Positions 1 through 4,539 of a DNA stretch of 5,700 nucleotides are shown here, piece after piece; positions within the stretch are counted from its first letter, which is position 1; every line of letters begins with the position of its first letter. The notes beneath the pieces were generated by a model. It made no database searches and had not been told where the DNA came from. It worked only from the letters and a program-made list of their open reading frames with translations. The position numbers and the translations under genes are program-made. Location of the stretch: assembly GCA_028701165.1 (NCBI GenBank), contig JAQVRG010000112.1, forward strand, positions 1 to 5,700, written 5' to 3'. The stretch comes from Eubacteriales bacterium (GTDB lineage: Bacteria > Bacillota > Clostridia > Christensenellales > CAG-138).

Positions 1-462
1 ATCGAGTTTTTGCTCAGCGCCAACGCGGGCGAGCCTGTGAAGCCTCTGGCAAAGGTAGCTTCCGGCGGCGAGCTTTCCCGCATCATGCTGGCGTTTAAGG
101 CGATTTTTGCGGACAGAGACGCAATGCCTACGTTGATATTCGATGAGATTGATACGGGTATCAGCGGACGGATGGCGTCCGTCGTAGGGGAGAAGATGGT
201 AAGGATCGCCATGTCGCATCAGATACTGTGCGTTACGCATCTGCCGCAAATCGCGGCGTTGGCGGATACGCATTACATGGTGGAAAAGCAAAGCGACGGT
301 AAGGCGACGCATACGCGCGTGCAGCGGCTGGATGACGACGGCTGCGTGCGGCGGCTTTGCGATATGATGAGCGGCGGAACAAGCTCCGCCTCGGCGCGCG
401 AGCACGCGCGTGAGCTATTGCAGGCTTCCCGAAAGGATAAAGCGGAGATCCGCGAGGGCTGA
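1..462 (+). CDS. recN: DNA repair protein RecN, C-terminal part (5' end outside window)
   Basis: Partial gene: the reading frame is open from base 1 and stops with TGA at 460-462, giving the last 153 residues of a protein usually around 560-570 long. RecN is an SMC-like ATPase that acts early in double-strand break repair. Counting from base 1, the ABC signature reads ASGGELSR (residues 20-27), the Walker B strand and catalytic acid read LIFDEIDTG (45-53), and the switch histidine lies in CVTHLPQIAALAD (77-89). The residues before the signature (GEPVKPLAKV) are also typical of RecN. The Walker A half and coiled coil lie upstream. The TTG at 10 is an internal leucine codon, not a start. recN directly upstream of spoIVB and spo0A is the arrangement known from Bacillus. 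The gene ends about 60 bases before a strong terminator. Confidence 0.97.
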   Translation: MEFLLSANAGEPVKPLAKVASGGELSRIMLAFKAIFADRDAMPTLIFDEIDTGISGRMASVVGEKMVRIAMSHQILCVTHLPQIAALADTHYMVEKQSDGKATHTRVQRLDDDGCVRRLCDMMSGGTSSASAREHARELLQASRKDKAEIREG

Positions 463-490
463 ACCCGGAATGCGGCACATATTTATCCAA

Positions 491-520
491 GTATACATAC
501 GCGCTTATACACCCATGATA
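491..520 (+). promoter_or_regulatory. Predicted sigma-G (forespore) promoter of spoIVB
   Basis: GTATA at 491-495 and CATGATA at 514-520 are separated by 18 bases. This matches the B. subtilis sigma-G pattern (GHATR, 17-18 bases, CATNNTA) at every defined position. spoIVB of B. subtilis is known to be transcribed in the forespore, mainly by sigma-G, so gene and promoter type agree. The expected start of transcription, about seven bases after the -10 element, is near 527, inside the left arm of the terminator that follows. Confidence 0.75.
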
Positions 521-553
521 ATCACTGCGGAGCGAATCCGCAGTGATTTTTTT
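521..553 (+). terminator. Rho-independent terminator of recN
   Basis: A perfect 11-bp stem pairs 521-531 (ATCACTGCGGA) with 537-547 (TCCGCAGTGAT) around the 5-base loop GCGAA. The run of seven T at 547-553 begins within the right arm. It should end transcripts coming from recN. It sits only three bases upstream of the spoIVB ribosome binding site, and its left arm covers the predicted start of the spoIVB sporulation transcript. Confidence 0.93.
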
Positions 554-555
554 GT

Positions 556-560
556 GAGGT
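556..560 (+). promoter_or_regulatory. Ribosome binding site supporting the TTG start of spoIVB
   Basis: GAGGT lies six bases before TTG at 567-569. No in-frame ATG or GTG near it would keep the basic N-terminal residues, and the next ATG (597) would remove them, so this site decides the start. Confidence 0.75.
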
Positions 561-566
561 AGCGCT

Positions 567-1802
567 TTGAAGCACAAGGGACTCAAACGCATCGGCATGC
601 TGCTGTGCATCGTGGTATCGGCTTGTAATCTGAGCGAGCCTATGCGGCTTGTGGGCGCGCTTCCGGGGGATATCTACATAACGGAAGGGGAGGAGAGCGG
701 ACTTCCCAAAGAATTGGAGGCGCCGTTTTCCTTTGCGGCCGACGTGGCGCCCGCGGACGCCAGCGTTTCGCAGCGCCTCTATGAAACCGCGCGGACGGTG
801 GATGTAAAGCTGTTTGACCTTGTCACGGTAAAGCGCATGCAGGTGCATCAAAGGGCGCGCGTCATGCTCATGCCGGGCGGGCAGTCCATCGGCGTTGCGC
901 TTTACATGCCGGGAGCGCTTGTGGTGGGCATGACGAGCTTTGCTGCCGTAAACGGGGAAATGGCGTCTCCCGCGCAGGAGGCGGGCCTAAAGGCGGGCGA
1001 TATCATATTGGGTGTAAACGGCGAAAGGGTGAAAAACGCTGTGCATCTGGCGGTGCTTTGCACGCACGGCGGGGATACGCTGTCCTTAACGGTTCGGCGG
1101 GATGACGCCGAGTTTTGCCTGGAAGTCACGCCTGTACAGGCTGCGGAGGACGGATTTTATAAGCTCGGCGTTTGGGTGCGGGACAGTACGGCCGGGATTG
1201 GGACGATTTCATTCTATACAATGGAAACGCTGCGCTATGGCGCGCTTGGTCATCCCGTGACGGATGTGGATACGGGTTCGATGCTGCAAATCGACAACGG
1301 TGAGATATCCCTAGCGCGCGTAATCGGTATTTCCTACGGGTTACAGGGCGTGCCGGGAGAGCTTCACGGGGCGTTCGGCGGCGTGAATGAAAAGATCGGG
1401 GCGCTGCGCTCCAATACGGAATACGGTATCTTTGGAGAGCTTTACGCGCCGCTTGCACATCCGATTTACCCACAGGGGGTTCCGTTGGCCTACGCCGACG
1501 AGGTCAAGGCGGGGGACGCGCTGATCTTATCCTCCGTTGACGAAAACGGCGTGCAGGCCTTTACATGCCGCGTCAACAAATGTTTTCCGCAGGAAAGGGC
1601 GTCGGGGAAAAGCATGATCATCGAAATTACGGACGAGCGGCTGCTGTCCGCGACGGGCGGTATCGTGCAGGGCATGAGCGGGAGCCCCGTTATACAAAAC
1701 GGCAAGCTGGCGGGCGTTGTGACGCACGTTTTTGTGAATGAACCCAGGCGCGGCTATTGCGTATATGCGGAATGGATGTACGAAGCGGCGTTGTCACAAT
1801 GA
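567..1802 (+). CDS. spoIVB: SpoIVB, stage IV sporulation signalling serine peptidase (S55)
   Basis: 411 residues (B. subtilis 426). SpoIVB is made in the forespore, acts in the space between the two membranes, and cleaves SpoIVFA, releasing the SpoIVFB protease that matures pro-sigma-K in the mother cell. Seen here: basic N-terminus and short hydrophobic segment (1-20), a PDZ domain at about 102-190 starting at MPGGQSIGV and including the EAGLKAGDIILGVNGE loop, and an S55 peptidase domain to the end. The catalytic candidates are H229 (LGHPV), D356 (EITDE) and S371 (QGMSGSP). The spacings H-to-S of 142 and D-to-S of 15 equal those of the B. subtilis triad H236/D363/S378 as I recall it. The C-terminal THVFVN block is also conserved. 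Start is TTG 567. A lipobox-like VSAC at 17-20 is unusual. It is read from its own predicted forespore promoter. Confidence 0.97.
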   Translation: MKHKGLKRIGMLLCIVVSACNLSEPMRLVGALPGDIYITEGEESGLPKELEAPFSFAADVAPADASVSQRLYETARTVDVKLFDLVTVKRMQVHQRARVMLMPGGQSIGVALYMPGALVVGMTSFAAVNGEMASPAQEAGLKAGDIILGVNGERVKNAVHLAVLCTHGGDTLSLTVRRDDAEFCLEVTPVQAAEDGFYKLGVWVRDSTAGIGTISFYTMETLRYGALGHPVTDVDTGSMLQIDNGEISLARVIGISYGLQGVPGELHGAFGGVNEKIGALRSNTEYGIFGELYAPLAHPIYPQGVPLAYADEVKAGDALILSSVDENGVQAFTCRVNKCFPQERASGKSMIIEITDERLLSATGGIVQGMSGSPVIQNGKLAGVVTHVFVNEPRRGYCVYAEWMYEAALSQ

Positions 1803-1829
1803 AAAATGCTTTATTTACCTAAAAAATTT

Positions 1830-1838
1830 TGTTATAAT
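1830..1838 (+). promoter_or_regulatory. Extended -10 promoter directly in front of spo0A
   Basis: TGTTATAAT at 1830-1838 is a perfect extended -10 (TG, one base, TATAAT) for the vegetative sigma factor. The region 17 bases upstream (TTTATT, 1810-1815) is a poor -35, which extended -10 promoters tolerate. A TTTACC at 1814-1819 is too close (13 bases) to serve. The expected start of transcription is at 1844-1846, on or next to the A of the spo0A ATG. I saw no clear sigma-H element, which a B. subtilis-like spo0A would also have. Confidence 0.6.
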
Positions 1839-1845
1839 TCCCTAT

Positions 1846-2634
1846 ATGAAACCAATGCGTGTATTGATCATAGACGATAATACGGATTTCGCATTACGGC
1901 TGCAACGGTGTTTTGCCGCTTCGGAACGCTTTGAAGCGCTGCCTTGCGTGGGCGCAAGCCGTGACGCGTTGCAGGCGTTTGAAGAATTGAAGCCGGATAT
2001 CGCGGTATTGGATATGATCATGCCGCAAATGGACGGCATGGAGCTTTTGGGCAAGCTCCATGCAGCAAAGCTGTCGCCCGATACGATGATTTTTGCAACG
2101 ACCCCCTTTTATCTTAACCCGGCAATCATCCAGCAGGCAATGGATATGGGCGTTGTGTATTTCTTTTATAAGCCCATCGATCCCAACAGCATATTTTCGC
2201 GTGTAAAAGAGACGGTACAGGCGAGACAGCGTATCTTCAGCCCGGGTGCGGGCGTTAAAAAGGCGACGTTCGATCTTAGATGCGAGACCATTGCCGTCAA
2301 TTATCTGCGTGCGCTGGGCGTTCCCGCGCATCTAAAGGGCTATGGCTATATCAAAAGCGCCATACAGTACTGCGTCAGTCATGGCGGAAAAGTGCCGAGC
2401 CTTTCCACGGAGCTTTTCCCTTTGCTGGGTGAACCCAGCGGCGCTTCGTGGAAAACGGTGGATCGTGATGTGCGCACGGCGATAGAATATGCGTGGAATC
2501 ACGGTAATATTGACGCGCAGCACCAGCTTTTCGGTTACACGGTCGATCGAGGAAGCGGCGCGCCCACCTGTAAGGAATTCATCGCTATGCTCAGCGAGCG
2601 CGTGATCATGCGCATGAAGCAAAAGCCGGAATAA
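1846..2634 (+). CDS. spo0A: Spo0A, sporulation master response regulator
   Basis: 262 residues (B. subtilis 267). Phosphorylated Spo0A dimerises and binds 0A boxes to start sporulation. The receiver domain spans about 1-122: acidic pair D10/D11, phospho-acceptor D56 (VLDMIMPQMDG), T85 and K109 (FYKPID). A short linker leads to the Spo0A C-terminal domain (about 150-262) with GVPAHLKGYGY, WNHGNIDAQHQLFGYTV and EFIAML, all family hallmarks. Starting at ATG 1846 places D10, D11 and D56 at exactly the B. subtilis numbers, so I take this start although the frame is open upstream to 1738 inside spoIVB and no ribosome binding site precedes it. The -10 element ends eight bases before the ATG, so the message is probably leaderless. 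The recognition helix (202-211, WKTVDRDVRT) departs from the usual SRVERAIRH. Otherwise certain as Spo0A. Confidence 0.96.
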   Translation: MKPMRVLIIDDNTDFALRLQRCFAASERFEALPCVGASRDALQAFEELKPDIAVLDMIMPQMDGMELLGKLHAAKLSPDTMIFATTPFYLNPAIIQQAMDMGVVYFFYKPIDPNSIFSRVKETVQARQRIFSPGAGVKKATFDLRCETIAVNYLRALGVPAHLKGYGYIKSAIQYCVSHGGKVPSLSTELFPLLGEPSGASWKTVDRDVRTAIEYAWNHGNIDAQHQLFGYTVDRGSGAPTCKEFIAMLSERVIMRMKQKPE

Positions 2635-2658
2635 GGGAGAAGCCTTCTGTCATATGCT
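2629..2658 (+). promoter_or_regulatory. Weak sigma-E-like promoter candidate before the membrane protein gene
   Basis: GAATAAG at 2629-2635 and CATATGCT at 2651-2658, with 15 bases between, fit the sigma-E pattern (KMATATT, 14-15 bases, CATACAMT) at 5 of 7 and 6 of 8 positions. spoIIM of B. subtilis is sigma-E dependent, which would agree. The predicted start near 2665 falls in the ribosome binding site, leaving a leader of only about 11 bases, so this is a tentative call. Confidence 0.25.
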
Positions 2659-2672
2659 TTGGCAGGAGGTTT
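2640..2672 (+). promoter_or_regulatory. Hairpin masking the ribosome binding site of the membrane protein gene
   Basis: CCTTCTGTC (2643-2651) pairs with GGCAGGAGG (2661-2669), nine pairs including two G-U, around a 9-base loop. Pairing can extend outward to 2640/2672. The right arm contains the ribosome binding site AGGAGG (2664-2669), which lies six bases before ATG 2676. It is followed by TTTT (2670-2673), so the same structure could act as a weak terminator for spo0A transcripts, as a translational block, or both. Confidence 0.55.
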
Positions 2673-2675
2673 TGC

Positions 2676-3260
2676 ATGCCTGTTTCCTTGCATAATCAAG
2701 TCGGGTTTCTAAACATTGTCGGCAGGCATCCCTTCCGTTTTATTTTGAGCGCGTGCACGCTGGGACTGTGTATTTTATGCGGCGTTTCCAGCAGCCTTCT
2801 TTTTCACGGGCAGGCTGCGGTGCGCCTGCCGGCATGCGCCGATATGCAGCTTTGCGCCGCCGCGTTACTGCGCGCGACGCTTTGCGCAGCCGCGTGGCAA
2901 ACGATGCTTGCAAGCGCGGTGTGTTATGGCAAAGAAGGCGGAAGCCGTGCAGCGGTCGCCCTTTCCGCGTTTGGTCTTGAAGGATTCGCCTACGGCTTTG
3001 CCTTGAGCGAGCTTTTGTTTTCCTACGGTGAGAAGGGCATGCCGGCGCTTTCGCTAGCAGCGGCTATTTGCGGCATGATGGGCGTCGTGTTGCGCCTGTA
3101 TTGGTTTTTGCAGGAAGACGACGCACGAATGGATGCGGCCAAAAGGAAGGAACGCGGCACAAGCAAAGCGGCGTTGCGGTTTGCGGGCAGGCTTGCCGTT
3201 TTAACGTTACTGCAGGGATGCGTTATGCCGCTGCTTTTTCATTTGTTGTGTACGGATTGA
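2676..3260 (+). CDS. Five-helix membrane protein, probably SpoIIM-like
   Basis: 194 residues with likely membrane helices at about 22-44, 59-83, 92-115, 121-144 and 168-191 and a charged loop at 147-164. Size, topology and place in the order match SpoIIM (B. subtilis about 214 residues), the integral membrane member of the SpoIID-SpoIIM-SpoIIP engulfment complex that recruits the peptidoglycan-degrading partners. In B. subtilis spoIIM lies a few genes upstream of deoB and dacF. Faint matches to SpoIIM from memory: H18 followed 18 residues later by G36 at the end of helix 1, GFAYGF (103-108) before helix 4 where SpoIIM has a GF-rich turn, and a proline (P185) in the last helix. The LPQN stretch of B. 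subtilis SpoIIM is not seen. Ten cysteines are scattered along it. ATG 2676 follows AGGAGG by six bases. It could also be an unrelated lineage-specific membrane protein. Confidence 0.5.
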   Translation: MPVSLHNQVGFLNIVGRHPFRFILSACTLGLCILCGVSSSLLFHGQAAVRLPACADMQLCAAALLRATLCAAAWQTMLASAVCYGKEGGSRAAVALSAFGLEGFAYGFALSELLFSYGEKGMPALSLAAAICGMMGVVLRLYWFLQEDDARMDAAKRKERGTSKAALRFAGRLAVLTLLQGCVMPLLFHLLCTD

Positions 3261-3299
3261 CGGGAAAAAGCTTCGGTGGTACGATGAAGAAAAGGCAGC

Positions 3300-3306
3300 G
3301 AGGTGA
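3300..3306 (+). promoter_or_regulatory. Ribosome binding site fixing the deoB start at ATG 3312
   Basis: GAGGTGA at 3300-3306 is a seven-base match to the complement of the 16S rRNA end, five bases before ATG 3312. The in-frame GTG at 3303-3305 falls inside this site and therefore cannot be the start. Confidence 0.85.
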
Positions 3307-3311
3307 GGCAT

Positions 3312-4481
3312 ATGGATAGAAGAGTTATCTTGATCGTGTTAGACAGCGTAGGGATTGGCTCGCTGCCGGACGCCGCGGATTTCGGCGACGTCGGTGCGCA
3401 TACGCTTGGCAATATAGATAAAGCGCGGGGGACGCTGGCGCTTCCTAACATGTATGCGCTTGGTTTAAGCCGCATCGAGGACGCCCGCTTGCCGGAATGG
3501 ACAGGCGCTGTAAAGGGAAGCTATGGCCGCGCGGCTGAAATGACGCATGCCAAGGATACGACCTGCGGGCATTGGGAAATGATGGGCATCGTCATGCGGA
3601 CGCCTTTTAAAACATATCCCAACGGTTTTCCCGAACGCATCATGAAGGAATTCGAGAGACGGATCGGACGCGGGACGCTCGGCAACTGCGTGGCGTCCGG
3701 CACGGAGATCATCCAGCGTTTGGGCGACGAGCATGTCAAAACGGGCAAGCCCATCGTGTATACGTCCGCCGACAGCGTATTTCAAATCGCGGCGCACGAG
3801 GAAGTGATTCCCCTTGAAGAGCTTTATCGGATCTGCGGCGTCGCGCGGGATATGCTTGTGGGCGACGATCTTGTGGGACGCGTGATCGCCCGACCCTTTA
3901 TCAGCGCGGAAACGGGATACAAAAGGACGGAGAACCGGCGCGATTACGCTGTGCCGCCCATTGAAGAAACGGTGCTGGACGCCTTGAGCGCAAAAGGGCT
4001 TACGACGATCGGCATAGGCAAGATCGAGGATATTTTCTGCAAGCGCGGCGTGGACGTTGTAAACCATACGCGCAACAACCACGACGGTATCGAAGCTACG
4101 ATCGAATATGTAACAAACGGCGAAGGACGATTTATTTTCACCAATTTGGTGGATTTTGACATGCTTTACGGACATCGCAACGATGTGGAGGGCTACGCCT
4201 CGGCGTTGGAGTATTTTGATGCGCGGCTGCCGTCAATCATGCAGGCTATGCGCCCGGAGGATCTGCTGATGATTACGGCGGATCACGGCTGCGATCCTAC
4301 GCACCCGGGTACGGATCACACGCGGGAATACATCCCCCTGCTGGTATATTCGCCTTCTCTGAAGGGCGGTGTGGCGCTCGGCACGCTGCACAGCTTTGCG
4401 GACATTGGCTGCACGGCGTATGCGTATCTTACGGGCGAAGCTTGGAAAAGCGGCGCGTCCTTTTTAGAAAAATTACGCTGA
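3312..4481 (+). CDS. deoB: Phosphopentomutase DeoB
   Basis: 389 residues, the usual length. This cytosolic, manganese-dependent enzyme of the alkaline phosphatase superfamily interconverts ribose (or deoxyribose) 1- and 5-phosphate, linking nucleoside phosphorolysis to the pentose phosphate pathway. All active-site groups are present: D11 (VLDSVGIG), the phospho-acceptor threonine T83 (AKDTTCGHWE, aligned with T85 of the Bacillus cereus enzyme), D283 and H288 (VDFDMLYGHR), D324/H325 (ITADHG) and H336 (GTDHTREY). The cap domain (about 95-215) carries NGFP, ASGTEI and YTSADSVFQIAAHEEV. The start is ATG 3312, supported by GAGGTGA. Bacillus has the purine nucleoside phosphorylase gene next; here deoB runs instead straight into a terminator and the dacF-like gene. 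Nothing suggests loss of activity. Confidence 0.98.
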   Translation: MDRRVILIVLDSVGIGSLPDAADFGDVGAHTLGNIDKARGTLALPNMYALGLSRIEDARLPEWTGAVKGSYGRAAEMTHAKDTTCGHWEMMGIVMRTPFKTYPNGFPERIMKEFERRIGRGTLGNCVASGTEIIQRLGDEHVKTGKPIVYTSADSVFQIAAHEEVIPLEELYRICGVARDMLVGDDLVGRVIARPFISAETGYKRTENRRDYAVPPIEETVLDALSAKGLTTIGIGKIEDIFCKRGVDVVNHTRNNHDGIEATIEYVTNGEGRFIFTNLVDFDMLYGHRNDVEGYASALEYFDARLPSIMQAMRPEDLLMITADHGCDPTHPGTDHTREYIPLLVYSPSLKGGVALGTLHSFADIGCTAYAYLTGEAWKSGASFLEKLR

Positions 4482-4510
4482 AAGCTTCTTAGACCCTCTC
4501 CGTCATCGTA
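4480..4510 (+). promoter_or_regulatory. Very weak sigma-G-like element before the dacF-like gene
   Basis: CATCGTA at 4504-4510 fits the sigma-G -10 pattern CATNNTA and would start transcription near 4517, 23 bases before GTG 4540. The only -35 candidate, GAAAG at 4480-4484, matches four of five positions at a 19-base spacing, slightly too long. dacF of B. subtilis is read by sigma-F and sigma-G, which is the main reason to mention it. Confidence 0.2.
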
Positions 4511-4539
4511 TGAATAGGTATGACGGGGAGGGTTTTGTT
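4493..4539 (+). terminator. Intrinsic terminator of deoB, containing the next ribosome binding site
   Basis: ACCCTCTCCGTCAT (4493-4506) pairs with ATGACGGGGAGGGT (4520-4533) over 14 positions with a single G-U pair, around a 13-base loop, followed by a T-rich tail TTTTGTT (4533-4539). It is a strong terminator for deoB. The right arm holds GGGGAGGG (4525-4532), the ribosome binding site of the dacF-like gene, so the folded form would also block its translation. Confidence 0.88.
4525..4532 (+). promoter_or_regulatory. Ribosome binding site supporting GTG 4540 as start
   Basis: GGGGAGGG ends seven bases before GTG 4540-4542. The upstream in-frame ATG at 4510 lies in the terminator loop, has no such site before it and would add ten polar residues ahead of the signal peptide, so GTG 4540 is preferred. 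Confidence 0.8.

Noticed and set aside
1738..1845. In-frame upstream extension of spo0A starting inside spoIVB
   Set aside because: It would add 36 residues with no resemblance to the Spo0A N-terminus and overlaps spoIVB; ATG 1846 reproduces the conserved residue numbering exactly.
1894..2331. Minus-strand open frame (145 codons) opposite spo0A
   Set aside because: It runs antisense to an unmistakable Spo0A coding region and has no recognisable motif.
3303..3311. GTG 3303 as start of deoB
   Set aside because: It overlaps the ribosome binding site GAGGTGA itself and adds three residues not found in the family; ATG 3312 is better.
3284..3319. Eleven-codon open frame (MKKRQRGEAYG) overlapping the deoB start, as a possible leader peptide
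   Set aside because: No good ribosome binding site precedes it and no attenuator structure follows; the overlap with the deoB ATG is likely chance.
3561..3575. Cysteine in the deoB nucleophile region (KDTTCGHWE) as a possible loss of activity
   Set aside because: The catalytic threonine is the first T after KD, and it is conserved; the varied position is not the nucleophile.
3465..4175. Long minus-strand open frame opposite deoB (236 codons)
   Set aside because: It is the shadow of a highly conserved gene with GC-rich third positions; its translation is rich in His, Arg and Phe and shows no domain.
4510..4539. ATG 4510 as start of the dacF-like gene
   Set aside because: It lies in a terminator loop, lacks a ribosome binding site, and places a polar stretch before the signal peptide; GTG 4540 has a strong site seven bases upstream.
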